From: Actinomycetales bacterium
GTDB lineage: Bacteria; Actinomycetota; Actinomycetes; Actinomycetales; Kineosporiaceae
Direction: 5' to 3'
Assembly (NCBI GenBank): GCA_012719445.1
Contig: JAAYAH010000129.1
Span: 1-50,018 of the forward strand
DNA length: 50,018 nucleotides
The position numbers were made by a program, and so were the translations under genes. Positions 1 to 11,222 of this stretch are shown piece by piece. Every line of letters begins with the position of its first letter. Position 1 is the first letter of the stretch. The notes under the pieces are model-generated. The model searched no databases, had not been told where the DNA came from, and worked only from the letters and a program-made list of their open reading frames with translations.

Positions 1-287
1 AGGGTGTCGTAGATCGCGGAGTCGCCGTGCGGGTGGTACTGCCCCATGACGTCGCCGACCACCCGGGAGCACTTGGAGAAGCCCCGGTCCGGCCGGTACC
101 CGCCGTCGTACATCGCGTAGAGCACCCTGCGGTGCACCGGCTTCAGGCCGTCCCGCACGTCCGGCAGCGCCCGGCTCACGATGACGCTCATCGCGTAGTC
201 GAGGTAGGAGCGCTGCATCTCCAACTGGAGGTCGATCGGCTGGATGCGCTGACCCGCGTTCGGGACTTCCGGCGGCTGCTCGGTCAC
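1..287 (-). CDS. gyrA: DNA gyrase subunit A, N-terminal part (cut by window edge)
   Basis: The A subunit of gyrase cuts and rejoins DNA during negative supercoiling and acts as an A2B2 complex with GyrB, whose gene lies 142 bp upstream. Only the first 95 codons are present; the gene continues leftward past base 1. I read the start as GTG at 285-287, preceded by an AAGGA ribosome site five bases away. The translation begins [12 protein letters not shown] and contains the family sequences [18 protein letters not shown] and [10 protein letters not shown]. The quinolone-resistance region reads [10 protein letters not shown], with Ser90, Ala91 and Asp94 at positions where M. tuberculosis has Ala90, Ser91 and Asp94, so residue 90 is the E. 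coli Ser83-type residue usually tied to quinolone sensitivity. Confidence 0.97.
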   Translation of the reverse strand, partial: MTEQPPEVPNAGQRIQPIDLQLEMQRSYLDYAMSVIVSRALPDVRDGLKPVHRRVLYAMYDGGYRPDRGFSKCSRVVGDVMGQYHPHGDSAIYDT

Positions 288-429
288 GACTGTCCTTCGT
301 TGTCGTCGCCCTGCTGTGGGCTGCTGCGGTCAACCCTCGCGGGCTGTCTCTCGGTCCGATCGGGGATCGGGGGGCCTGGAGATCGGTGGGGTCGGGGGTC
401 GCGCCCTGGACCCGGGAACACGGTGCGGC

Positions 430-2547
<2,118 letters not shown>

Positions 2548-2717
2548 CTACCTTCCCTGGGGAGGGGAGATCGCCTCCAGGAGGCGCTGAACGCGTGTCT
2601 AGGCCTTCGGAGGTCCTGGTTCGACTCCCCGTACGCACCCGTGGGATCTCGGCGGCCAGAACGTCGCCAGCGGGATCGATCGTGGCAGCTCCGGTCGCCG
2701 GAGACTCCTCGGCGGGT

Positions 2718-3338
2718 TCACCCGTAGGTGTCGCGAGGCCCCTGCGATCCCGGGGCGACCCGTGGCCCGCGTCGCCAGGAGGGTGCCGTCGGGCCGCGGA
2801 CCACGACCTTGCGCACGGTGTCCTCACCGACCTCCTGGGCCATCCTCCCCAGCAGCGTGGGGACCAGCAGCCGGACCTGGGTCGCCCACGCCGTCGAGTC
2901 GGTCCGCACCGTGAGCACGCCGTCGTCGAAACTCTCCGGGCTGCAGTGCGTCGCGACGTCGGAACCGACAACGGCATCCCACCGGCCGATCACCCCGCCG
3001 ACGGCGACGGGCGCCGTCCACCCGTGCTCGGTGACGAGCCGGTCGATCTCGGTGCCGAGCGGCTGCGGGTCCCTGGCGTCCGGCCCGGCCCCCGACCGGA
3101 GACCCGGGTCCCTGCGCCGTCTGCGCCTGCGGGAAGAGGCCCCCCGGCTGACACCCGTCCCGGTCCCGCCGGTGCCCCTCGCGGCCGCAGCGGCACGGGC
3201 CCGGTTGAGGGCCGCCCGGACCGCGTCGACCCCGGGAGGACCGGCCCCGTCCGACCCCGCGGACACGGCCGGACCACCGGAAGGGACCGAACCACCGGAG
3301 GGAGACGGCCGATCGGGGAGGGACGGCTCACCGGACAC
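2718..3338 (-). CDS. dciA: DciA-like DUF721 protein
   Basis: A 206-residue protein of the DUF721/DciA family, the same gene that sits between recF and gyrB in mycobacteria (Rv0004). DciA proteins load or stimulate the replicative DnaB helicase in bacteria lacking DnaC; that role is known for the family, not shown here. The first 90 residues are low-complexity, Gly/Ser/Arg-rich, with a run of eight arginines. The conserved C-terminal domain contains [20 protein letters not shown], then [20 protein letters not shown] and [16 protein letters not shown] place the start at GTG 3336-3338, which overlaps the end of recF by 11 bases and implies translational coupling; the open frame continues upstream inside recF. 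Confidence 0.9.
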   Translation of the reverse strand: MSGEPSLPDRPSPSGGSVPSGGPAVSAGSDGAGPPGVDAVRAALNRARAAAAARGTGGTGTGVSRGASSRRRRRRRDPGLRSGAGPDARDPQPLGTEIDRLVTEHGWTAPVAVGGVIGRWDAVVGSDVATHCSPESFDDGVLTVRTDSTAWATQVRLLVPTLLGRMAQEVGEDTVRKVVVRGPTAPSWRRGPRVAPGSQGPRDTYG

Positions 3339-4473
3339 GTCGCACCTCCCCGTCCGCCACGTCGATCCTCGCCCCGGCGAGGCTGTCGGGGACATCCTCG
3401 GGCACGGCGGCCGTCACCAACACCTGTTCCGCACCGCTCACCAGTTCGGCGAGCCGGCGCCGCCGGCCGGCGTCCAGCTCGGCGAAGACGTCGTCGAGCA
3501 CCAGGACCGGCTCGCCGTCGCCCGCGGCCGCGTCCGCGCGGAGCAGCTCGTAGCCGGCCAGCCGCAGGGCGAGCGCCAGCGACCAGCACTCGCCGTGACT
3601 GGCGTATCCCCTGGCGGGGAACGGTCCCAGCGAGAGCACCAGCTCGTCCCGGTGCGGGCCGACCAGGCTCACCCCGCGGTCCAGCTCCGTCGCCCGGGAC
3701 CGGGCCATGGCCTCCAGCAGCCGGTCCCTGAGCTCGTCGCGTCCCGGCGGAGGACCGTCACCGACGTCATCGCCGAGACCGCTCCGGTACCTCAGATCCA
3801 CGTCGGTCCCCGCCCGACTCACCGCGGCGTAGGCGTTCCTGACGTAGGGGGTCAGGTCGTCCACCAGGTGCAGTCGCGCGGCGAGCAGCTCGGCCCCGGC
3901 CTCTGCGAGGTGGCTGTCCCAGACGTCGAGGGTCCGTACGTCGCCCCGGCCGGCCCTGATCGTGGCTCCGGCCGACTTGAGCAGGGCGTTGCGCTGGCGC
4001 AGCACCCGGTCGTAGTCGGAACGCACGCCGGCGAACCGCGGAGCCAGGGCGACGAGGAGCTCGTCGAGGAACCGGCGCCGTCCGACGGGATCGCCCTTGA
4101 CCAGCGCCAGGTCCTCCGGGGCGAAGAGCACGGTGCGCAGGACGCCGAGCACCTCCCTGGCGCGGGGGACCGGTGCCCGGTTGACCCTGGCCCGGTTCGC
4201 CCCGCCGGGCACCAGCTCCAGCTCGACGAGGGTGGACCGGCCGGCCCTGGCGATCGCGGCCCGGACCACGGCACGCTGCGCCCCGAGCCGGACCAGGGGC
4301 GCGTCGGTGCTGACCCGGTGGCTGCCGAGGGTCGCGACGTAGCCGACGGCCTCGACGAGGTTCGTCTTCCCCTGGCCGTTAGGACCGACGAGGGCGGTGA
4401 CGCCGGGGTCGAGCGGGACCTCCGCGGTCGGGTACGAGCGGAAGTCGGTCAGGGACAGGTGGGTGACGTGCAC
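3328..4473 (-). CDS. recF: DNA recombination/repair ATPase RecF
   Basis: RecF is an SMC-like ATPase that helps load RecA at gaps and stalled forks together with RecO and RecR. The 381-residue protein has a Walker A motif GPNGQGKTN at residues 30-38, the signature [13 protein letters not shown], and a Walker B stretch [12 protein letters not shown] near the C-terminus. Length is normal. The gene begins 9 bases after gnd ends and overlaps dciA, so gnd-recF-dciA looks like one transcription unit reading toward gyrB. The start is ATG at 4473. Confidence 0.97.
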   Translation of the reverse strand: MHVTHLSLTDFRSYPTAEVPLDPGVTALVGPNGQGKTNLVEAVGYVATLGSHRVSTDAPLVRLGAQRAVVRAAIARAGRSTLVELELVPGGANRARVNRAPVPRAREVLGVLRTVLFAPEDLALVKGDPVGRRRFLDELLVALAPRFAGVRSDYDRVLRQRNALLKSAGATIRAGRGDVRTLDVWDSHLAEAGAELLAARLHLVDDLTPYVRNAYAAVSRAGTDVDLRYRSGLGDDVGDGPPPGRDELRDRLLEAMARSRATELDRGVSLVGPHRDELVLSLGPFPARGYASHGECWSLALALRLAGYELLRADAAAGDGEPVLVLDDVFAELDAGRRRRLAELVSGAEQVLVTAAVPEDVPDSLAGARIDVADGEVRRVR

Positions 4474-4482
4474 GGGATCGGA

Positions 4483-5415
4483 CTAGCGGGTGTCGCCGGT
4501 TCCCGAGGTGGGGCCCGCCGTGGTGGCCTCCTCCTCGGCCGCGGTGACGGCGTGCCCGCCGAACTGGTTGCGCAGGGCCGCGACGGCCCGCATGGCCGGG
4601 CTGTCGGCCTGGCGGGAGGCGAACCTGGCAAACAGCGCGGCGGTGATGACCGGCATCGGCACGGCCCGCTCGATCGCCTCCTCGACGGTCCACCGACCCT
4701 CGCCCGAGTCCTCGGCGTAGCCCCTGATCGCGGAGAGGTCCTGGTCCGGCTCCAGCGCCTTGACCAGCAGGTCCAGCAGCCAGGACCGGACGACGGTGCC
4801 CCGGCTCCAGGCCTGGAAGCAGCCGTGGACGTCGGTGACGACACCGCTGGCTGCCAGCAGCTCGTACCCCTCGGCGTACGCCTGCATCAGCCCGTACTCG
4901 ATGCCGTTGTGGACCATCTTGGCGTAGTGGCCTGCGCCGACGTCCCCGGCGTGGACGAACCCCTCCTCCCGGGGGCCTTGCGGCCGCAGCGCGTCGAACA
5001 CCGGCATGGCCAGTCGGACGTGCTCCGGCGAGCCGCCGACCATGAGGCCGTAGCCGTTCTCGCGCCCCCAGACCCCGCCGGAGACACCGCAGTCGAGGTA
5101 CCCGATTCCCCGCTCGGCGAGCAGCGCCGCGTGCCGACGGTCGTCGGTGTGGCGGGAGTTGCCGCCCTCGATGACGAGGTCCCCCTCGGAGAGCAGCCCG
5201 GCGAGCTCGGTGACGGTCGCCTCGGTCGGCGCACCCGCCGGCACCATCACCCAGACGACGCGCGGCACGGGCAGGGCGGCGACCAGCTCGCCGAGGGATC
5301 CGACGTCGCTGACGGCAGGGTCCCGGTCGAACCCGGTGACGTCGACGCCCGCCTCCTGCAGCCGGATGCGCATGTTGCCGCCCATGCGGCCGAGACCGAC
5401 CAACCCGATGTGCAC
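4483..5415 (-). CDS. gnd: 6-phosphogluconate dehydrogenase, short decarboxylating type
   Basis: Oxidises 6-phosphogluconate to ribulose-5-phosphate and CO2 in the pentose phosphate pathway. The 310-residue length fits the short (about 300-residue) class, usually NAD-preferring, rather than the 470-residue enterobacterial form. The N-terminal Rossmann motif is GLVGLGRMGGNM at residues 4-15. The substrate-binding segment DCGVSGGVWGRENGYGLMVG and the catalytic lysine region HYAKMVHNGIEYGLMQAYAE are both present. The position between dnaN and recF is also seen in some mycobacteria and related actinomycetes. The start is ATG at 5415. Cofactor choice is not settled by what I can read. Confidence 0.95.
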   Translation of the reverse strand: MHIGLVGLGRMGGNMRIRLQEAGVDVTGFDRDPAVSDVGSLGELVAALPVPRVVWVMVPAGAPTEATVTELAGLLSEGDLVIEGGNSRHTDDRRHAALLAERGIGYLDCGVSGGVWGRENGYGLMVGGSPEHVRLAMPVFDALRPQGPREEGFVHAGDVGAGHYAKMVHNGIEYGLMQAYAEGYELLAASGVVTDVHGCFQAWSRGTVVRSWLLDLLVKALEPDQDLSAIRGYAEDSGEGRWTVEEAIERAVPMPVITAALFARFASRQADSPAMRAVAALRNQFGGHAVTAAEEEATTAGPTSGTGDTR

Positions 5416-5547
5416 ACCGTCTCCCTGGTTCCGCCGCCAATGCGCAGTCAGCCTGTCACGTTCCCTCGCCCGGCACCCCCGGAGGCCTCTGCCGGGACGT
5501 CACGGACAGCGCCCGGGACGGGTGGACGACCTCCCGGCCGGGCCTGC

Positions 5548-6687
5548 TCAGCCGGCCAGCCGGACCGGCATGATCAGGTACCGGTAGGTGTCGTCGTCGT
5601 CCTCGGCGTCGGCGGAGGCCTGCCCGGTGATCACCGCAGGCTTCGTCGCCTGGGTGAAGCTCAGCCGGGTGAAGGGCAGGCTGAGGGCACCGAGCCCGTC
5701 GAGCAGGTACTGCGGGTTGAACGCGATGCTGAGCTCGTCGCCGACCAGGCTGCTCTCCACGGCCTCGGACGCCTGGGCGTCCTCACCCTGACCGGCCTCG
5801 AGGGTGATCAGGCCGTCGGTGAAGGTGAGCCGGACCGGGGTGTTGCGCTCGGCGACCAGGGCGACCCGGCGCACCGCCTCGATGAGCGACTGGGTCTCCA
5901 CCACCGCATGGGTGAGCAGCGACTCCGGGAACAGGGCTCTGACCTTGGGGTAGTCGCCGTCGACCAGTAGCGAGGTTGTCCTGCGGCCGTTCGCGGTGAA
6001 GCCGATGAGCTCGGTGGCGCCACCGGTGCTCAGGGCGAGGGACACCTCGTCCGCCGAGCCGAGGGCTTTGGCCACCTCGGCAAGGGTGCGCGCCCTGACC
6101 AGGGCGATCGAGCTGGCACCGGGACTGGACGGCCGCCAGGTGAGGGTGCGCATGGCCAGCCGGTACCGGTCCGTCGCCATGAGGGTGAGCGTGTCCCCCT
6201 CGATCTCCAGCCGGACGCCGGTGAGGATCGGCAGGGTCTCGTCCCGGCTCGCGGCGACGGTCACCTGGCCGACGGCCTCGGTGAGGACGTCACCGGCCAC
6301 CATCCCGGTGTTCTCCGGCATGGCCGGCAGGGTGGGGTACTCGTCGACCGGCATGGTGAGCAGGGTGAACCGGCTCGCACCGCAGGTGAGAGCGACCTTG
6401 GTGCCGTCGGTGACGACGTCGACCGGCTTCCCCGGGAGGGAGCGGCAGATCTCGGCGAGCAGCCGGCCGGACACCAGGGCCGTACCGGGGTCGGAGACCT
6501 CGGCGTTGACCTCGACCTTGGCGGAGACCTCGTAGTCGAAGCCCGACAGGTGCAGGGTGCCGTTGTCGTCGGCCTCGATGAGCAGCCCCGCGAGGACGGG
6601 GACGGGCGGCCGGTTGGGCAGCGCCCTCGCCACCCAGGTCACCGCGTCAGCCAGGGTGTCCCGCTCGACCCGGAACTTCACGGTCAC
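5548..6687 (-). CDS. dnaN: DNA polymerase III sliding clamp (beta subunit)
   Basis: The beta clamp encircles DNA and tethers polymerase III; it works as a ring-shaped dimer. The 379-residue protein begins MTVKFRVERDTLADAVTW and includes RPPVPVLAGLLIEA, TGVRLEIEGDTLTLMATDRY and the C-terminal TYRYLIMPVRLAG, all typical of the family. A short acidic run (EDDDD) lies just before the C-terminal strand that forms part of the partner-binding pocket. The start is GTG at 6687 with AGGGA just upstream. Upstream lies the origin and then dnaA on the same strand, the standard actinobacterial arrangement. Confidence 0.98.
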   Translation of the reverse strand: MTVKFRVERDTLADAVTWVARALPNRPPVPVLAGLLIEADDNGTLHLSGFDYEVSAKVEVNAEVSDPGTALVSGRLLAEICRSLPGKPVDVVTDGTKVALTCGASRFTLLTMPVDEYPTLPAMPENTGMVAGDVLTEAVGQVTVAASRDETLPILTGVRLEIEGDTLTLMATDRYRLAMRTLTWRPSSPGASSIALVRARTLAEVAKALGSADEVSLALSTGGATELIGFTANGRRTTSLLVDGDYPKVRALFPESLLTHAVVETQSLIEAVRRVALVAERNTPVRLTFTDGLITLEAGQGEDAQASEAVESSLVGDELSIAFNPQYLLDGLGALSLPFTRLSFTQATKPAVITGQASADAEDDDDTYRYLIMPVRLAG

Positions 6688-7375
6688 CGTTCCCTTCCCG
6701 ACCTGCTCGCGCGGAGAGGCGATCGTCGTGAGCGGGCATCGATCCTGTTCCCCTCACGACGTCCGGAACTCCTGACGCCGCGGTCCCTCATGCTGGCCCG
6801 TTGCTCGGGTCCTGCCCGGAGTTGACCTGACGACGCGGGGCGAACACCCGCTTCGACGACCCCGGAGGGCCGACGGGCGGACGGCCCGCTGTGTGTGCCT
6901 GGTCCGACAGTACGCGAGTCACCACTTCGACAGTACCGGCGAGGGGGATACCGGGGACGTGCGACACGGGAGCGGACAGGTGGGTGGGGGACCGAGAAGT
7001 GATCACCCCGTCGCCCGGATCGCCATGTGCGTGGGTCATCTCCTCATCAGGGAACTAGAAAGATGTAGTCATCACGCCTGTCGATACTGTGGAGAACTCG
7101 CGTTGTCCCAGGTCACGTAGGGAATCGGGGTGTCGACGACCGAGCGGAACCGGTGGGCGGCCTGAGGAGGAGCCGTGGACGGCGGGCCGGGGTCCACGAT
7201 GTCCCGTCGCGTCGTCCACAGCCGGCCTCCGTTCACCCACAGCCGAGGGCGGCCGGCCACACACCCTGTCCACGGGATATCCACCGACCCCCTCAGATGT
7301 GGACGAACACCCCCGTCTCCGACCGCCGGGCTCCGGGTCGTCGGCGTGGACGGCGACCGCACCGGATGAGCACCA

Positions 7376-7410
7376 TCATCCACAGGCTTGTCCCCATGCT
7401 GTGTACGAGG
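7376..7410 (+). promoter_or_regulatory. DnaA-box pair module, oriC copy
   Basis: Two DnaA boxes spaced 12 bases start-to-start, TCATCCACA at 7376 and TTGTCCCCA at 7388, are followed two bases later by CTGTGTACGAGG at 7399-7410. The same arrangement, with the same spacing and an identical final 12-mer, occurs at 10135-10169 on the other side of dnaA. TGTGTACGA also resembles a weak reverse-orientation DnaA box. Binding by DnaA is an inference from box similarity. Confidence 0.6.
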
Positions 7411-7700
7411 AGTATTCCTGGGCCGCGGACCGTGGGCAGCGGCCGTTGAGGGGCCGCCCGACCGGTCCGACGCCCTCACCACCGAAACTCTTTGTGATTA
7501 CTCGCTGACGCGGTGTAACTACATCGAGGGGAGTTCACCCACAGGGGCGGTGGATACTCCGGTGGAATCCGCTGTGGAATGTCGACGAGATCTGTGGATC
7601 GAGGTTCCACATCCTGTGCAGTGCTCCCCCACACCGTGTGGACGACCTCGTGGACGACGTCGCCGGGGTGCCGGTGCGATCCCACCACCGGGCCGCCCAT

Positions 7701-7774
7701 CACCGCACCGACCACCACCGCACCGACCACCACCGCACCGACCACCCCGGATCGTCCATCACCGCACCGACCAC
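7701..7774. repeat. 15-bp direct repeats in oriC (3 tandem + 1)
   Basis: The unit CACCGCACCGACCAC occurs three times head to tail at 7701-7715, 7716-7730 and 7731-7745, and a fourth exact copy lies at 7760-7774 after 14 other bases. The repeats lie between the DnaA-box cluster and the end of dnaA, where an iteron-like role or simple slippage expansion are both possible. Confidence 0.9.
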
Positions 7775-7952
7775 CACCGGGGGAGCCCGTCGCGTGGCTG
7801 CTGCCTTGCGGTGCTGCTCTGCGGTGCTGCATGCGCGGTATCGGACGGCGACGAGGCAGATACGGCGACGAGGCAGGGCGAGGAAGGACCCACGACGGGC
7901 GCACCCGACCGACACCGGAGTCCGCGCCGGACACGAGGACCCCGATGCGAGG

Positions 7953-8012
7953 GGTGTGGCGCGAAGGGTCGCGAAGGGTGTGGCGCGAAGGGTCGCGAAG
8001 GGTGTGGCGCGA
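7953..8012. repeat. 24-bp tandem repeat, 2.5 copies, just past the dnaA stop codon
   Basis: A 24-base unit beginning GGTGTGGCGCGAAGGG is repeated exactly at 7953-7976 and 7977-8000, with half a third copy at 8001-8012. It lies about 20 bases beyond the stop codon of dnaA on the dnaN side. I see no hairpin with a T-run that would make it a classical terminator. Confidence 0.9.
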
Positions 8013-8034
8013 GATCAGCTGCGAGAGACGGGAG

Positions 8035-10083
8035 TCAGCCGCTGCGGGAGGTCTGCTTGATCCGGTTGGTCAGCTCGGTGACCTGGTTGTAGATGGACCG
8101 CCGCTCGGCCATGAGGTGCCGGATCTTCCGGTCCGCGTGGATGACCGTCGTGTGGTCCCGACCGCCGAACTGCTGCCCGATCTTCGGCAGGGACAGGTCG
8201 GTCAGCTCCCGGCACAGGTACATCGCGATCTGCCGGGCGTTCACCAGCACCCGGGACCGGGAGGAACCGCAGAGATCCTCCATGGTCAGGCTGAAGTACG
8301 CGGCGGTCTGTGCCATGATCGTCGCTGCAGTGATCTCCGGGGTGTCGTCGGCGGGGATGAGGTCCTTGAGCACGATCTCCGCGAGCGACAGGTCCACCTG
8401 CTGGCGGTTGAGGCTGGCGAAGGCCGTCACCCGGATGAGGGCACCCTCGAGCTCACGGATGTTCGTCGAGATCTTGCTGGCGATGTACTCGAGGACGTCG
8501 TCGCGGACCTGGAGCCGCTCCACGATCGCCTTCTTGCGGAGGATCGCGATCCGGGTCTCCAGGTCGGGTGGCTGGACGTCCGTGATCAGGCCCCACTCGA
8601 AGCGGGACCGCATCCGCTCCTCGAACCCGGCCAACTGCTTCGGCGGTAGGTCGGACGTGATGACGACCTGCTTGTTCGCGTTGTGCAGGGTGTTGAAGGT
8701 GTGGAAGAACTCCTCCTGGGTCTGCACCTTGCCCTGCAGGAACTGGATGTCGTCGATGAGCAGGACGTCGACCTCGCGGTAGCGGCGCTGGAACGCGCTG
8801 GCCTTGTCGTCGCGGATGCTGTTGATGAAGTCGTTGGTGAACTCCTCCGAGTTCACGTACCGCACCCGGACGCCGGGGTAGAGGTTCAGCGCGTAGTTGC
8901 CGATGGCGTGCAGCAGGTGGGTCTTGCCGAGCCCGGACTCGCCGTAGACGAACAGCGGGTTGTAGGCCTTGGCCGGAGCCTCGGCCACAGCCACCGCGGC
9001 GGCGTGGGCGAACCGGTTGCTCGACCCGATGACGAAGGTCTCGAAGGAGTACTTGGGGTTGAGCCGGGCCGGTTCCGCTGACGTGCGCGGCGGGTGGGAA
9101 CGGCCGGTCCCGGGGCGGAGCATGCCGGGCAGGTCGGGTCCCGCGCCATGGGAGCCGAAGGCGGTGCCGCCACGGAGATGGTCGGGGCGTCCGTACTCGT
9201 CGGGCATCCCGTCGACGGCGGGAGCCGGGCCGCGGTGCGGGACGGCACCCGGAGACCCCCGGTGCAACAGCTCTGGAGGGCCGGGGTACTCGGGGGCCGA
9301 CGTGGAGATCCGGAGCCCGGGGATCGCCGGCTCTCCGGCCTGTCGGGTCGACGGCGATCCGGGTGCAGCGGTGTCGGGTGCGGGACGACCACCGCCGGAC
9401 GTCGGCGACGCCGGTCCGGAGCCGTCAGGGTGGAGGCCGAAGACGTCGCCGTGATCCGTTCCGGGGTGTGCCTCCGGGTCGCCGTCGAGTCCTCGTACAT
9501 CGATGACGTTCGCCCGTCCACCGTCGAAGGTGAGCCGGGCGGACCGGCCCTCCGTCGGGTCGTCGCCGAGCACGTGCCGGCCGGGACCGCGGGGGTTGTG
9601 GAACGCGGGGTCGGCGAGTCCCGACCCCGGCTGTCCCTGGGACTCGCCGGGTCCGACGCGCTGCCCGGCGTCGAAGATCCCGGGGGAGGTCGGTTGCGGT
9701 GCGCCGGGGTAGGAGGGCCCCAGCATCTCGGCGTACGGGAACCGGGGCGCGAACCCCCCGGCACCGGAGGGTGACACCGGCTGGTCCCCGTCGTCGACCG
9801 GGCCTCCGGTGTCCTGCATCAGCGAGGGATCGACGGTCACCGCGAGCCGCACCTGACGCCCGAGCGCCTCGGAGAGCAGAGCCGTGATCGTCTCCCGCAT
9901 GCGCTGCTCGAGGACCTCCTTGGTGAGGTCGTTGGGGGCTGCAAGAAGGGCCGTCTCGCCGAGGAGGCCGAGGGGGCGGGTGAGCCGGACGAAGGCGCGC
10001 TGCTGCGGGGTGACGCCGGAGGCGTCGAGACGGTCGAGGGCTCTCTGCCACACCGTGGGGAAGTCCTCCGCCGAGGCCGTCAC
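8035..10083 (-). CDS. dnaA: Chromosomal replication initiator DnaA
   Basis: DnaA binds DnaA boxes, oligomerises with ATP and opens the origin. The 682-residue protein starts at GTG 10083 with GGAGG six bases upstream; the open frame runs 34 codons further, but that stretch covers DnaA boxes and is probably untranslated. Domain I begins [18 protein letters not shown]. Domain II (roughly residues 100-320) is a very long Pro/Gly/Asp-rich linker that makes this protein longer than the mycobacterial one and closer to the large Streptomyces DnaA. Domain III has Walker [16 protein letters not shown] near residue 378 and Walker [14 protein letters not shown]. Domain IV ends with the DNA-binding signature [15 protein letters not shown]. 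DnaA boxes in front of the gene suggest autoregulation. Confidence 0.98.
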   Translation of the reverse strand: MTASAEDFPTVWQRALDRLDASGVTPQQRAFVRLTRPLGLLGETALLAAPNDLTKEVLEQRMRETITALLSEALGRQVRLAVTVDPSLMQDTGGPVDDGDQPVSPSGAGGFAPRFPYAEMLGPSYPGAPQPTSPGIFDAGQRVGPGESQGQPGSGLADPAFHNPRGPGRHVLGDDPTEGRSARLTFDGGRANVIDVRGLDGDPEAHPGTDHGDVFGLHPDGSGPASPTSGGGRPAPDTAAPGSPSTRQAGEPAIPGLRISTSAPEYPGPPELLHRGSPGAVPHRGPAPAVDGMPDEYGRPDHLRGGTAFGSHGAGPDLPGMLRPGTGRSHPPRTSAEPARLNPKYSFETFVIGSSNRFAHAAAVAVAEAPAKAYNPLFVYGESGLGKTHLLHAIGNYALNLYPGVRVRYVNSEEFTNDFINSIRDDKASAFQRRYREVDVLLIDDIQFLQGKVQTQEEFFHTFNTLHNANKQVVITSDLPPKQLAGFEERMRSRFEWGLITDVQPPDLETRIAILRKKAIVERLQVRDDVLEYIASKISTNIRELEGALIRVTAFASLNRQQVDLSLAEIVLKDLIPADDTPEITAATIMAQTAAYFSLTMEDLCGSSRSRVLVNARQIAMYLCRELTDLSLPKIGQQFGGRDHTTVIHADRKIRHLMAERRSIYNQVTELTNRIKQTSRSG

Positions 10084-10645
10084 GGTCCACCTCCAGTGCT
10101 GACTTCCCCGATGAGAGTTGAGCGATGGTGACAACTGTCCACACAGTTGTCCACACCCTGTGTACGAGGCACGCCATGTATTCACGGAGAGGCGCCCCGC
10201 CGACGACCCTGCCGTCTTCCGCCGTACCGAGGTCGGGCCCCCTGGCGGGCTCTCGACGGAGTGTCGCCCAGGGACGAGTCGGCAGCAGGGACGACGATAG
10301 CCGGTTGCGGGCCACCGCGACGACGGCAGGTCACCCTACCGTCACCCGGGACGGCGCCGCGAGGGAGGTGCCGGACCGGATCGTCGCAGGCCGACCGGGT
10401 GGACGCCGTCCCGGGCCCACGGGTGGACCAGGGGCCGGGCCCACGGGCGGACCAGGCGCCGGCCGTCAGGCGTCGGTTTGACCGTCGTCACAGGCGGGCC
10501 GTACCGTGAGATGGCTTGACGGCGGCCGCTGCCGTGTGCTCGCGCGCTTGTGCGTGGGTGTCCGGTGGTGACCGGTGTTACGGGGCGATGGGGGCGCGTC
10601 CCACCCGCCGGTACGACCTCTCTTCTCGACGACCTGGGAGCTTTG
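10084..10645. promoter_or_regulatory. dnaA-rpmH divergent intergenic region
   Basis: A 562-bp gene-free stretch between the divergent dnaA and rpmH genes, so it must hold promoters for both. It contains the DnaA-box module at 10135-10169. A near-direct repeat built on CCCACGGG(T/C)GGACCAGG lies around 10417-10456. I do not recognise clear -10 and -35 elements by eye. Short open frames here show no family resemblance. Confidence 0.7.
10135..10169 (+). promoter_or_regulatory. DnaA-box pair module upstream of dnaA
   Basis: CTGTCCACA at 10135-10143 and the perfect actinobacterial DnaA box TTGTCCACA at 10147-10155 are followed by CTGTGTACGAGG at 10158-10169. The first box is embedded in an inverted repeat, ACAACTGT-CCAC-ACAGTTGT (10131-10150). 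The module lies 50-90 bases upstream of the dnaA start codon, where bound DnaA could repress its own gene. It matches the oriC module at 7376-7410 in spacing and at 26 of 35 bases by my count. Confidence 0.65.
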
Positions 10646-10783
10646 GTGAGCAAGCGGACCTTCCAGCCGAACAATCGGCGCCGGGCGAAGACGCACGGCT
10701 TCCGGCTGCGGATGCGCACCCGTGCCGGCCGGGCCATCCTCGCGGCGCGTCGACGTAAGGGCCGCGCCGAGCTCTCGGCCTGA
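10646..10783 (+). CDS. rpmH: 50S ribosomal protein bL34
   Basis: A 45-residue, very basic ribosomal large-subunit protein. The start is GTG at 10646 with GGGAG five bases upstream. The translation begins [19 protein letters not shown] and continues [20 protein letters not shown], the classic L34 sequence. It is the first gene of the conserved rpmH-rnpA-yidD-yidC-khpB-rsmG run reading away from the origin. Confidence 0.98.
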   Translation: MSKRTFQPNNRRRAKTHGFRLRMRTRAGRAILAARRRKGRAELSA

Positions 10784-10802
10784 CATCCGGGATCGGGAAC
10801 CG

Positions 10803-11222
10803 ATGCTTCCCGCCAGGAACCGCATGCGCAGCAGCGGCGAGTTCACGCGCGCCGTCCGCGGCGGTCGACGGGCGGGACGGCGAACGGTGGTCCTGCATGC
10901 ACTCGTTCCCGGAAGCTCCGCGGCGGACCGTCCCGAGACGATCGGTCCCACCGCGGTCGCTCCGGCCCGGATCGGGTTCGTGGTGTCCAGGGCTGTCGGA
11001 CCGGCCGTGGTCAGGAACCGGGTGAAGCGCAGGCTGCGGCACATCGCGCGGGACTGGACGGACCAGTTCCCGGCGGGGTCGCTCGTCGTCCTGCGGGCCA
11101 ACCCCCCGGCGGGAGGCGCGACCTGGACCGAACTGAGGGACGACGCCGAGAGCGCACGGTCGCGGCTCTCCCGTCAGCGGACGCCCACGGGTGGCCGGTC
11201 GAGCGCGAGGACTCGGGGGTGA
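10803..11222 (+). CDS. rnpA: Ribonuclease P protein component
   Basis: The protein subunit of RNase P, which helps the catalytic RNA mature the 5' ends of tRNAs. The protein has 139 residues, starting at ATG 10803, 19 bases after rpmH. It begins MLPARNRMRSSGEFTRAVRG, followed by IGFVVSRAVGPAVVRNRVKRRLR, which holds the family RNR signature. A longer open frame upstream overlaps rpmH and is unlikely to be used. The last four bases overlap the start of yidD. Confidence 0.96.
   Translation: MLPARNRMRSSGEFTRAVRGGRRAGRRTVVLHALVPGSSAADRPETIGPTAVAPARIGFVVSRAVGPAVVRNRVKRRLRHIARDWTDQFPAGSLVVLRANPPAGGATWTELRDDAESARSRLSRQRTPTGGRSSARTRG

Larger units (their letters stand above)
6688..8034. other. oriC: Chromosomal replication origin, gene-free dnaA-dnaN intergenic region
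   Basis: A 1.35-kb stretch between dnaN and dnaA without a convincing gene, in the usual actinobacterial oriC position. DnaA boxes within one base of TTGTCCACA or TTATCCACA lie at 7212-7220 (TCGTCCACA), 7298-7306 (reverse, TCGTCCACA), 7376-7384 (TCATCCACA), 7388-7396 (TTGTCCCCA) and 7637-7645 (reverse, TCGTCCACA). Weaker two-mismatch sites include 7266-7274, 7550-7557 and 7593-7601. The 12-mer GTTCACCCACAG occurs twice (7231-7242, 7533-7544). The stretches least rich in GC, at about 7040-7095 and 7480-7530, are candidate unwinding elements. Genes diverge from here on both sides, which supports origin function. Exact boundaries are not known. Confidence 0.85.

Noticed and set aside
2607-2640. 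tRNA-like T-arm sequence GGTTCGACTCC with flanking variable-arm-like bases in the gyrB-dciA gap
   Set aside because: The T-stem does not pair at two positions, and there is no matching acceptor strand or anticodon arm, so at best it is a remnant.
2728-5970. 1080-codon open frame on the upper strand
   Set aside because: It lies antisense to dciA, recF, gnd and dnaN, and its translation is low-complexity Pro/Gly/Arg typical of high-GC shadow frames.
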